Positions 1 to 5,030 are shown, numbered from the stretch's first letter. The stretch: 5,030 bases of DNA from Bacillota bacterium (GCA_023451415.1 JAEXZK010000069.1:1-5030); one strand, 5' to 3'. Notes: generated from the letters alone by a model not told the origin. Program-made: numbers and translations.

Positions 1-297
1 ATCTACCAGCTGCCCACCACCCTGTGCGAGATGTTCCTGCGGGAAGTTTTTAAGAAGGGCTCCATCGAAAGCCTGGATCAGGAGACCCTGTTTACCATCC
101 AGAAGTTCTTTGAGAATAACCTCAACGTCTCCGAGACCTCCCGGAAGCTTTTTGTAGACCGCAACACCCTGGTGTACCGGCTGGAGAAGATCAAAAAGCT
201 CACCGGCCTGGATCTGCGGGAGTTTGACCATGCCATTATCTTTAAAGTGGCCCTGATGGTGAAGAAATACCTGACGGCCAACCCTGTCAAGTATTAA
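1..297 (+). CDS. PucR/CdaR-type transcriptional regulator, C-terminal part (5' truncated by window)
   Basis: The reading frame is open from base 1 and ends at TAA 295-297, giving the last 98 residues of a longer protein. The ATG at 31 is internal, because the frame continues upstream through residues that fit the family. Visible residues 27-90 resemble the C-terminal helix-turn-helix of PucR/CdaR regulators: a helix around QKFFENN, then NVSETSRKLFVDRNTLVYRL (residues 42-61), then KIKKLTGLDLREF and a closing helix. The R-N-T-L-x-Y-R-L recognition-helix motif is typical. Such proteins usually carry GGDEF-like or sensor domains upstream and control sugar-diacid, purine or other catabolic genes; the sensor part is outside the window, so the ligand is unknown. 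No T-tract terminator follows the gene. Whether it is co-transcribed with ftsE about 100 bases downstream is unclear. Family assignment is fairly sure; the regulon cannot be inferred. Confidence 0.85.
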   Translation: MYQLPTTLCEMFLREVFKKGSIESLDQETLFTIQKFFENNLNVSETSRKLFVDRNTLVYRLEKIKKLTGLDLREFDHAIIFKVALMVKKYLTANPVKY

Positions 298-340
298 ACC
301 TTGTCAGCCTAACATTCGGTAAAGACGACATAGTGTAACG

Positions 341-371
341 TGCCCTGGCAGGGGAACTCCCGGCCAGGGCA
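341..371 (+). promoter_or_regulatory. Strong hairpin in the ftsE leader
   Basis: TGCCCTGGC (341-349) is perfectly complementary to GCCAGGGCA (363-371). Inside it, after one A/G mismatch, GGGG (351-354) pairs with TCCC (358-361, one G-T wobble), leaving a 3-base loop. It sits 25 bases before the ftsE GTG. No T run follows; the next bases are AAAGAAAAC, so it is not a canonical intrinsic terminator on either strand. It may stabilise the 5' end of the ftsE mRNA, attenuate read-through from the upstream regulator gene, or mark a protein-binding site. The rest of the 298-396 gap shows no promoter with two good hexamers. Confidence 0.5.
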
Positions 372-396
372 AAGAAAACTATGAGGCGGTGAACCA

Positions 397-1077
397 GTGA
401 TTGAATTTGTAGGTGTATCCAAGACCTACGGCACCGGGGTGGATGCCCTGCGGGATGTGGACCTGACCATTGAAAAAGGCGAGTTCGTCTTTGTGGTGGG
501 GCATTCCGGCGCGGGCAAAAGCACCCTGATCAAGCTGCTCCTCCGGGAGCTGGTCCCTACGGAAGGGTCTGTCTTTGTCAACGGATACGATCTTTGCACC
601 ATGAAGAGGAAGGAGATACCAGCCTTCCGCCGCACCATCGGGGTGGTGTTTCAGGATTTCCGCCTGATCCCCACCATGACGGTATATGAAAATGTGGCCT
701 TCGCCCTTCAGGTGACCAACGTCTCCAGCAAGTACATACGGCGCCGCGTCCCCTATGTGCTGGACCTGCTGGGGCTGGCCGGCAAGGCCAGATGCCTGCC
801 CCAGGAGATCTCCGGCGGCGAGCAGCAGCGGGTGGCCCTGGCCCGGGCCCTGGTCAACAACCCGGCCCTGATCATTGCGGACGAGCCCACCGGCAACATC
901 GACCCGGAGCTCTCCTATGAGATCGTGGACCTTCTTAACGAGATCAACAAATGCGGCACTACGGTGCTCATGGTCACCCACGCCCATGACCTGGTGGACC
1001 GCTTTGACAGGCGGGTCATCGAGCTGGAAAACGGGCGCATTATTTCGGACAAGCCGGGAGGTGCGCGGTATGACTAG
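397..1077 (+). CDS. ftsE: FtsE, ATPase of the FtsEX cell-division ABC complex
   Basis: This is a 226-residue cytoplasmic ATPase that pairs with FtsX at the membrane and drives peptidoglycan hydrolase activation at division or elongation sites. All ABC nucleotide-binding motifs are present: Walker [10 protein letters not shown] (35-43, the GHSGAGKS form is usual in FtsE), Q-loop Gln86 in GVVFQDFRL, signature SGGEQ (139-143), Walker B LIIADEP (158-164, Asp162/Glu163), D-loop GNID (166-169) and switch His195. The length is normal for FtsE. The start is GTG 397, chosen because GAGGCGG (384-390) sits 6 bases upstream and the first residues [11 protein letters not shown] match the family start; ATG 381 runs into a stop after two codons. 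The 3' end overlaps ftsX by 8 bases, indicating translational coupling. FtsE rather than LolD/MacB-type ATPase is supported by the adjacent ftsX and hydrolase. Confidence 0.97.
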   Translation: MIEFVGVSKTYGTGVDALRDVDLTIEKGEFVFVVGHSGAGKSTLIKLLLRELVPTEGSVFVNGYDLCTMKRKEIPAFRRTIGVVFQDFRLIPTMTVYENVAFALQVTNVSSKYIRRRVPYVLDLLGLAGKARCLPQEISGGEQQRVALARALVNNPALIIADEPTGNIDPELSYEIVDLLNEINKCGTTVLMVTHAHDLVDRFDRRVIELENGRIISDKPGGARYD

Positions 1078-1975
1078 CAGCGGGTTCAAGTACCTGGTCA
1101 AGGAGGGCGCCCACAACATCAAGGCCAACCGTCAGATGTCCCTGGCGTCCATCGGCGTCCTGGTGGCATGTATGCTCCTCATCGGCGCCGCCGTCCTCTT
1201 CAGCCTCAATGTCAATGCCATCATGGGCTACATTGAGAGCCAGAACGAAGTGGTGGTCTTTGTGGAAGACAACGCCAGCAAGACCACCCTGGGCATCCTG
1301 GACAAGGAGCTGAACGCCATGGACAATGTGTCCTCGGTGCGCTTCATGTCCCAGGAGGACGGCCTGCTGGGCATGATGCAGCAGATCCCTGATTCGGCCT
1401 ACCTGTTGGACGGCCTGATGGACGACAACCCCCTGCCCCCGTCCTATGTCATCAAGCTGCGGGATTTGGGAGCCCTGGACAGCACCCTGGAGAAGATCGA
1501 CGCCCTGCCGGGGGTGCTGCGGATCAGCGCGCCCACCGACGTGGCCTCCACCCTCGCCGACATCAAAACCGGCGTCAGCGTGGGGGGGACCTTCATCGTG
1601 GCCATCCTGGCCATGGTGTCGGTAATCATCGTTTCCAACACCATCAAGGTCACCATCTTCAACCGGCGCAAAGAGATCAATATTATGAAGTATGTGGGCG
1701 CCACCGACACCTTTATCCGCCTTCCTTTTATGGTGGAGGGGATGATCATCGGCCTTATCTCGGCGCTGCTGTCCTTCGGCGTGCTTTGGGTGGGTTATGA
1801 ATATGTCATGCAGTGGATCGGGGAGGCTCCTTCCTCCTGGCTGCAGCTGGCCTACCAGAATCTGGTCAGCTTTTCTGACATTGCCCCCCAGGTGTTTGGC
1901 GGCTTTACCGCCGCAGGGGTCGGCTTCGGCGTAGCGGGCAGCCTCTTCTTTGTGGGCCGGTACCTGAAGGTATAG
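1070..1975 (+). CDS. ftsX: FtsX, membrane subunit of the FtsEX complex
   Basis: This 301-residue membrane protein carries FtsE-generated conformational change across the membrane to a wall hydrolase. Hydrophobic segments lie at about 24-46, 172-190, 219-243 and 272-296, giving the four-helix FtsX topology with a short cytoplasmic N-terminus (FKYLVKEGAHNIKANR) and a large outside loop at about 47-170. That loop is the expected hydrolase-binding part. Between helices 2 and 3 the segment FNRRKEINIMKYVGAT (197-212) is a hallmark of the FtsX/MacB permease family. I place the start at ATG 1070, which has GGGAGG (1056-1061) 8 bases upstream and gives a family-like N-terminus; the in-frame open stretch back to 875 is an overlap with ftsE coding sequence and not likely translated. 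No transport function is expected. Confidence 0.96.
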   Translation: MTSSGFKYLVKEGAHNIKANRQMSLASIGVLVACMLLIGAAVLFSLNVNAIMGYIESQNEVVVFVEDNASKTTLGILDKELNAMDNVSSVRFMSQEDGLLGMMQQIPDSAYLLDGLMDDNPLPPSYVIKLRDLGALDSTLEKIDALPGVLRISAPTDVASTLADIKTGVSVGGTFIVAILAMVSVIIVSNTIKVTIFNRRKEINIMKYVGATDTFIRLPFMVEGMIIGLISALLSFGVLWVGYEYVMQWIGEAPSSWLQLAYQNLVSFSDIAPQVFGGFTAAGVGFGVAGSLFFVGRYLKV

Positions 1976-2041
1976 ATAAGTACAACTTTTTTGACTGCCG
2001 CCATTTTCCGGCCGGCGGACGACATCTGAGCAAGTGACACG

Positions 2042-2065
2042 GGGGAGGGCCCCATCGTCCTCCCT
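2042..2065 (+). promoter_or_regulatory. Hairpin between ftsX and the M23 hydrolase gene
   Basis: GGGGAGGGC (2042-2050) can pair with GTCCTCCCT (2057-2065) as nine pairs, two of them G-T wobbles, around a 6-base loop. It is followed by GCCC and only three T residues, so it would be a weak terminator at best. It stands about 18 bases before the AAGGA ribosome binding site of the hydrolase gene, inside the 125-base gap that is the longest in the four-gene set. It could tune the ratio of hydrolase to FtsEX transcript or protect the downstream mRNA from decay. This is inferred from base pairing alone. Confidence 0.4.
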
Positions 2066-2100
2066 GCCCTTTATATCCAAGAAAGGAAGTGTTGCGAAAA

Positions 2101-3279
2101 ATGGACAAGACCAAGAAGTCCTTCGCCAAAAAAGCGGCGGCCCTGTTCGGCTGCTTTGCTATATTGTTTGCCATGCTGCCCCTGGCAGGGGTGGAGGCCC
2201 GGGCCGATTCCTCCCTGGGCGAGCTCAACAGCCAGTACGAGGAGCTGGAGCAGCAGCAGAAGGAGCTCCAGAGCAAGATCGACAGCGCCAAGACGGAAAA
2301 GGCCAAGCAGGAGGCCATCAAGAACAAGCAAAGCAAGGACATCAGCATCCTGAAGAGCCAGATCAGCGTCCTCCAGGAAAAGATCACCCTTCTGGAGCAG
2401 GAGATCACCACCAAGGAAGAAGAGATCGAGACCCTCAGCGGCCAGATCGACGAGAACTATGAGCTTTTTAAAAAGCGTATCCGGGCGATGTACATGTCCG
2501 ACAACACCTCCACCCTGGGGCTGGTGCTGGGGGCAGACAGCTTCAGCGATTTTCTGGTGCGCAGCGAGTACCTCAAGCGGGTGGCGGAGCACGATCAGGA
2601 ACTGCTGGACGGCCTGACCGCCGACAGAGAAGCCCTGGAAGAGGCCAAAACCCAGCTGGAGGCCGATCAGGCCGACCTGGACGCCTCCAAGATCAGCGTG
2701 GAACAGAAGAAAGCCGAGCTGGACAAGATGCTGGCCGCCACCGTCCAGGAGATCCAGAACATCTCCAAGATGGAGCAGGAGTTCATGGCCAACAAGGAGG
2801 CCCTCCAAAAGGAGATGAAGCAGGTCCAGGCGGAAATTGACGCCATCTACGCCGCCATGGACAACAGCGGCGATTTTGTGGGCGGCGGCTTCATGTACCC
2901 CGTCCCCGGCTATAAATACATCAGCTCTTATTTTGGCTGGCGCTTTAACGGCACCGACTACCACACCGGCGTGGACTTCACCGGCTCCGGCGTCAACGGC
3001 AAGAGCGTGGTGGCCTCCAACTCCGGCACCGTTTCCTTCACCAAGAGCACCTATGTGCCCGGGCAGGGCTACGGCAAATACATGATCATTGACCACGGCG
3101 GCGGGTATTCTACCCTTTACGCCCACCTGAGCAGCATCAACCGCAGCGTCGGCGACTATGTCTCCAAGGGCAGCAACATCGCCAACGTGGGCACCACAGG
3201 CTGGTCCACCGGCCCCCATCTTCACTTTGAGGTGCGCGTCAACGGCGTTGCCCAGAACCCCCTCAACTATCTGAACTGA
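2101..3279 (+). CDS. Secreted coiled-coil M23 (LytM-type) murein hydrolase, likely FtsEX client
   Basis: A 392-residue exported zinc metallopeptidase predicted to cut peptide bridges of peptidoglycan. Residues 1-35 form a signal peptide: lysine-rich start, hydrophobic core around AALFGCFAILFAMLPLAG, and an A-R-A site before Asp36. Two long charged heptad-rich coiled coils follow (about 39-118 and 156-252), separated by a hinge with RIRAMYMSD and LGADSFSDFLVRSEYL (126-158), the layout seen in EnvC and PcsB. After a Gly-rich linker (261-263) comes the M23 domain (about 266-392). Its metal and catalytic residues are all present: His288 and Asp292 (HTGVD), His342 (YAHL), and His373/His375 (HLHFE). 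Unlike E. coli EnvC, whose LytM domain is degenerate, this one should be enzymatically active. I chose ATG 2101 because it starts the signal peptide; GTG 2089 in frame overlaps the AAGGA (2083-2087), which lies 13 bases before the ATG, a rather long spacing. Its position after ftsEX implies control by FtsX. Confidence 0.93.
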   Translation: MDKTKKSFAKKAAALFGCFAILFAMLPLAGVEARADSSLGELNSQYEELEQQQKELQSKIDSAKTEKAKQEAIKNKQSKDISILKSQISVLQEKITLLEQEITTKEEEIETLSGQIDENYELFKKRIRAMYMSDNTSTLGLVLGADSFSDFLVRSEYLKRVAEHDQELLDGLTADREALEEAKTQLEADQADLDASKISVEQKKAELDKMLAATVQEIQNISKMEQEFMANKEALQKEMKQVQAEIDAIYAAMDNSGDFVGGGFMYPVPGYKYISSYFGWRFNGTDYHTGVDFTGSGVNGKSVVASNSGTVSFTKSTYVPGQGYGKYMIIDHGGGYSTLYAHLSSINRSVGDYVSKGSNIANVGTTGWSTGPHLHFEVRVNGVAQNPLNYLN

Positions 3280-3320
3280 CAGGCCCCGTTTTTTGACAGA
3301 GGAGAATAAGGAGCGAGCAG

Positions 3321-4559
3321 ATGAACAAAAAGATTTCCCTGGGCGCCGCCATTGCCTATATGGCCATTGTGGCGGCGGTGGCGGTGTCCCTGACCATCAT
3401 CTGGGCCATGAACAAGTTTGATGCCAGAGTCAACAGCCTCAGCCAGAGAGAAGCCATGTACGACAAGGTTTCGGAAGTGGACCGCATGGTCCGGGAGTAC
3501 TATTATGGGACCATGGACGAGGAGGCCCTCCGGGACAAGACCGCCGCGGGCTACCTGGCCGGCCTGGGCGACCCCTATGCCAAGTACCTCACCGCCAAGG
3601 AGTATGAAACCTACAACAGCGGCGAGACGGGCAAATATGTGGGCATCGGCGTGGTCACCGAGCTGGACAGCGACGGCTACATCAAAATCAAGGAAGTCTA
3701 TCCCGAATCCCCCGCCGAGGTGGCGGGCCTGCGGGCTGGGGATCTAATCGTCAGCGTAGATGGAGAAAACGCCACGGCGGAGAACTATGAGACCTTGGTG
3801 TCGGCCTTCAAGGGCGACGCAGGCGCCAAAATCACTTTGGTCCGCCGCCAGAACAACGAGGACAGCCAGGTGGAGATCACTCGGCGCACCGTGGATGTGC
3901 CCACCGTCAGCGGCACCCTTCTGGACGGAGGCATGGGCTACATCCGCTTCTCCGCCATCACCTCCGCCACCCCCGCCCAGTTTGACAAGAACGTCAGCAA
4001 GCTCCTCAGCGACGGGGCTGCGGCGCTGATCTTTGACGTCCGGGGCATCAGCTGCGACAACGTGGGATATATCACCGACATGCTGGATATCCTCCTGCCC
4101 AAGGGGGTCATCGCCTATGCGGAGTACCGGGACGGCAAGATCGAGGCATTGGCCAATTCGGATGAAAAAGACGTCCAGCTGCCCATGATGGTGCTGGTGG
4201 ACGGCGATACCAAAGGCACGGCGGAGCTTTTTGCCCAAGCCCTGCGGGATACCAACAAGGCCAAGACCGTGGGTGCGGCCACCTTTGGCAAGGGCACCCG
4301 CCAGGAGGACAAAAAGCTGAAGGACGGTTCCGCCATCCTTCTCACCGTGGCGAAGTACTCGGGCCCCGCCGGATCTACCTATGACCAGACCGGCGTCCCC
4401 GCCGACTACGAGGTGCGCTGGGGAGCCAGCGCCGAGGAGCGGGCCGCCGCCATGGGCATTCCCGAAGCGGACGCAGCCCTCAAAAAGGCCATAGAGCTGC
4501 TGAACACTGCGGTCAAGACAGAGAGCAACATGGTGGCCAGCGCCCAGGCAAACAAATAA
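3321..4559 (+). CDS. Membrane-anchored PDZ / S41-family protein, probable pseudoprotease (CtpA-like)
   Basis: A 412-residue relative of carboxyl-terminal processing proteases. An N-terminal hydrophobic helix (about 8-30) without a clear cleavage site suggests a signal anchor with the rest outside. The family motif LGDPYAKYL is at 82-90, a PDZ domain spans about 104-190 (YVGIGV, SPAEVAGLRAGD 130-141), and the S41 core runs about 200-395 (GMGYIRF 204-210, FGKG 322-325). By ungapped alignment to E. coli Prc/Tsp and Bacillus CtpB, Lys324 and Gln328 occupy the catalytic Lys and Gln positions, but the nucleophile Ser position, 25 residues before the Lys, is Gly299 (DTKGTAE). No serine occurs between 280 and 337. 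The oxyanion-loop motif usually written NPGG reads ISCD (243-246). I therefore expect no normal peptidase activity. The start ATG has TAAGGAG (3307-3313) 7 bases upstream. The 41-base gap to the M23 gene and the shared terminator argue for one operon. Confidence 0.9.
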   Translation: MNKKISLGAAIAYMAIVAAVAVSLTIIWAMNKFDARVNSLSQREAMYDKVSEVDRMVREYYYGTMDEEALRDKTAAGYLAGLGDPYAKYLTAKEYETYNSGETGKYVGIGVVTELDSDGYIKIKEVYPESPAEVAGLRAGDLIVSVDGENATAENYETLVSAFKGDAGAKITLVRRQNNEDSQVEITRRTVDVPTVSGTLLDGGMGYIRFSAITSATPAQFDKNVSKLLSDGAAALIFDVRGISCDNVGYITDMLDILLPKGVIAYAEYRDGKIEALANSDEKDVQLPMMVLVDGDTKGTAELFAQALRDTNKAKTVGAATFGKGTRQEDKKLKDGSAILLTVAKYSGPAGSTYDQTGVPADYEVRWGASAEERAAAMGIPEADAALKKAIELLNTAVKTESNMVASAQANK

Positions 4560-4578
4560 CCACAGAAGAATTTGCAGC

Positions 4579-4610
4579 AGCCGGGCCCTTTTTCGGGGGC
4601 CCGGCTTTTT
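4579..4610 (+). terminator. Rho-independent terminator of the ftsEX-M23-S41 operon
   Basis: AGCCGGGCCC (4579-4588) pairs perfectly with GGGCCCGGCT (4597-4606) around an 8-base loop (TTTTTCGG), and the stem runs straight into TTTTT (4606-4610). It begins 19 bases after the S41 stop codon. On the opposite strand no T-tract follows the stem, so it works in the + direction only. It closes the transcription unit and separates it from the insertion sequence that starts right after it. Confidence 0.95.
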
Positions 4611-4620
4611 GTATGCCGAA

Positions 4621-4643
4621 AACCACTCGCTAGGCGAGTGGTT
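4621..4643 (+). repeat. Perfect palindrome, IS left-end hairpin
   Basis: AACCACTCGC (4621-4630) and GCGAGTGGTT (4634-4643) are exact reverse complements around a 3-base TAG loop. Subterminal imperfect or perfect palindromes of this size are folded in single-stranded DNA and bound by TnpA dimers in IS200/IS605 elements. No T-tract follows, so I do not read it as a transcription terminator, although in an mRNA it could still help block read-through into tnpA. The short sequence GCCGAAA just 5' of its foot may hold the guide bases that pair with the cleavage site. Confidence 0.85.
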
Positions 4644-4680
4644 CCAAAGAAGGCTGCTGCCGAAGATGTAGACATAAAAA

Positions 4681-4738
4681 CTCCCTTTGCCAGAATAAAG
4701 ATGCGGTCAGCCAACTGCACCAAAGAAGCAAAGGGAGG
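4681..4738 (+). promoter_or_regulatory. tnpA: tnpA leader stem that sequesters the Shine-Dalgarno sequence
   Basis: CTCCCTTTGC (4681-4690) is perfectly complementary to GCAAAGGGAG (4728-4737). The latter contains the tnpA ribosome binding site GGGAGG (4733-4738), 9 bases before the ATG. The 37-base loop holds a smaller stem, TGCGGT (4702-4707) with ACTGCA (4714-4719), one G-T pair included. When folded, the ribosome binding site would be hidden and TnpA synthesis low. In Salmonella IS200 a leader structure that hides the tnpA ribosome binding site is known to limit transposition; that the same logic works here is inference from the pairing. No convincing tnpA promoter is visible. Confidence 0.7.
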
Positions 4739-4747
4739 TCATTCGAA

Positions 4748-5030
4748 ATGAACGACGTAAATAGTTTAGGGCATACGAGCTGGAATTGCAAATATCATGT
4801 GGTGTTTGCTCCGAAGTATCGGCGGAAAGTGTTCTATGGAGAAAAGCGAAAAGAGACAGGAGAAATTCTACGAACACTCTGCAACTGGAAAAAGATCAAA
4901 ATCATAGAGGCGGAAGTATGCCCGGATCATATCCACATGCTCTTGGAGATACCGCCAAAGGTTGCGGTATCAAGTTTCATGGGATATCTCAAAGGGAAAA
5001 GCAGCCTGATGCTCTATGAAAAGTTTCCGG
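4748..5030 (+). CDS. tnpA: IS200-type HUH (Y1) transposase TnpA, N-terminal 94 codons (3' truncated by window)
   Basis: The frame from ATG 4748 is open to the window end and encodes MNDVNSLGHTSWNCKYHVVF onward. Motifs seen: the N-terminal strand YHVVFAPKYRRKVF (16-29), and V-C-P-D-H-I-H-M-L (57-65), where His61 and His63 form the HUH metal-binding pair of the Y1 transposase family. The segment SSFMGYLKGKSSLMLYEKFP (75-94) matches the conserved region that follows. About 55-60 more residues, including the catalytic tyrosine helix, are expected beyond the window for a normal length of roughly 150, so intactness cannot be judged. The protein cuts and rejoins single-stranded DNA at the IS ends. 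The start is supported by GGGAGG (4733-4738) with 9-base spacing. It could be either a tnpA-only IS200 or the tnpA of a tnpA/tnpB IS605-type element. Confidence 0.94.
   Translation, partial: MNDVNSLGHTSWNCKYHVVFAPKYRRKVFYGEKRKETGEILRTLCNWKKIKIIEAEVCPDHIHMLLEIPPKVAVSSFMGYLKGKSSLMLYEKFP

Larger units (their letters stand above)
4611..5030 (+). mobile_element. IS200/IS605-family insertion sequence, left part (3' end beyond window)
   Basis: The stretch combines a subterminal perfect palindrome (4621-4643), a structured leader (4681-4738) and an HUH-type TnpA reading frame (from 4748), the standard left half of an IS200/IS605 element. It is noticeably richer in A and T than the preceding genes, and its codon use differs. 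The element has no terminal inverted repeats or target duplications in this family, so the exact left boundary cannot be read directly; I place it just after the terminator T-tract at about 4611, with uncertainty of about 10 bases. The right end, the catalytic tyrosine and any tnpB lie outside the window. Confidence 0.88.

Noticed and set aside
301..336. Promoter for ftsE with TTGTCA (301-306)
   Set aside because: No acceptable -10 hexamer at 16-18 bases; the best candidates (GACATA, TAGTGT) are too far and poor matches.
875..1069. Upstream extension of ftsX by 65 codons
   Set aside because: This stretch is ftsE coding sequence read in another frame, with Ser/Thr/Arg/Trp-rich nonsense; ATG 1070 has a good ribosome binding site and a family-like N-terminus.
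1960..1992. Terminator after ftsX formed by TACC/GGTA and the following T-run
   Set aside because: The stem is only 4 bp, AT-containing, and separated from the T-run by 14 bases.
1040..2080. Long open frame of 346 codons on the - strand opposite ftsX
   Set aside because: It is rich in His, Gly, Asp and Gln with no family features; a mirror of ftsX codon bias.
2089..2100. GTG 2089 or TTG 2092 as start of the M23 gene
   Set aside because: Both overlap or crowd the AAGGA ribosome binding site; ATG 2101 starts a clean signal peptide.
2071..3225. Long open frame of 384 codons on the - strand opposite the M23 gene
   Set aside because: It is antisense to a clear gene, has low-complexity Gly/Ala/Val/Leu-rich content with no recognisable domain, and follows from the G/C-biased third codon positions of the real gene.
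3293..3320. TTGACA (3293-3298) as -35 box of a promoter for the S41 gene
   Set aside because: A 17-base spacer would put the -10 on the start codon region (AGCAGA), with the ribosome binding site inside the promoter spacer; not workable.
4786..5019. Open frame of 77 codons overlapping the transposase
   Set aside because: It is the wrong frame; the frame from 4748 encodes recognisable TnpA with the HUH motif.
1..5030. CRISPR array, tRNA, rRNA or riboswitch
   Set aside because: No regularly spaced repeats, no tRNA-like cloverleaf and no conserved riboswitch core was seen in the intergenic stretches, all of which are short.

Overview
The window is GC-rich, with G or C at most third codon positions, and all genes lie on the + strand. 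It reads as a chromosomal cell-division / cell-wall locus of a Gram-positive-type bacterium. A GC-rich gut Firmicute of the Oscillospiraceae/Clostridia kind is my best guess. That guess rests on the gene order (PucR-type regulator, ftsE, ftsX, coiled-coil M23 hydrolase, S41 protein), the strong AGGAGG-like ribosome binding sites and the IS200-type element; it is inference, not a database match.

Layout. Positions 1-297 hold the 3' end of a PucR/CdaR-type transcriptional regulator. A roughly 100-base gap with a strong hairpin follows, then ftsE (397-1077, GTG start) and ftsX (1070-1975, overlapping ftsE by 8 bases). After a 125-base gap with a second hairpin comes a secreted coiled-coil M23 (LytM) murein hydrolase (2101-3279). 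After 41 bases comes a membrane-anchored PDZ/S41 protein (3321-4559), which ends at a textbook Rho-independent terminator (4579-4610). Immediately past the terminator T-tract lies the left end of an IS200/IS605-family insertion sequence: a perfect palindrome (4621-4643), a leader that can hide the ribosome binding site (4681-4738), and the first 94 codons of the HUH transposase TnpA (4748 to the window end). This segment is visibly more AT-rich than the rest.

How the genes fit together. FtsE (ATPase) and FtsX (membrane subunit with an outside loop) form the ABC-type complex that, in other bacteria, switches on a coiled-coil peptidoglycan hydrolase or hydrolase activator: EnvC in E. coli, PcsB in pneumococcus, CwlO in Bacillus. 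The neighbouring M23 protein has the coiled-coil layout and an intact zinc site, so here the FtsEX client is probably the hydrolase itself. The fourth gene looks like a carboxyl-terminal processing protease, but its nucleophile serine is replaced by glycine and the oxyanion-loop motif is altered. It is therefore probably a PDZ pseudoprotease that could act as adaptor or regulator for the same wall-cutting module. This last point, and the SD-hiding leader of the IS element, are the most interesting observations.
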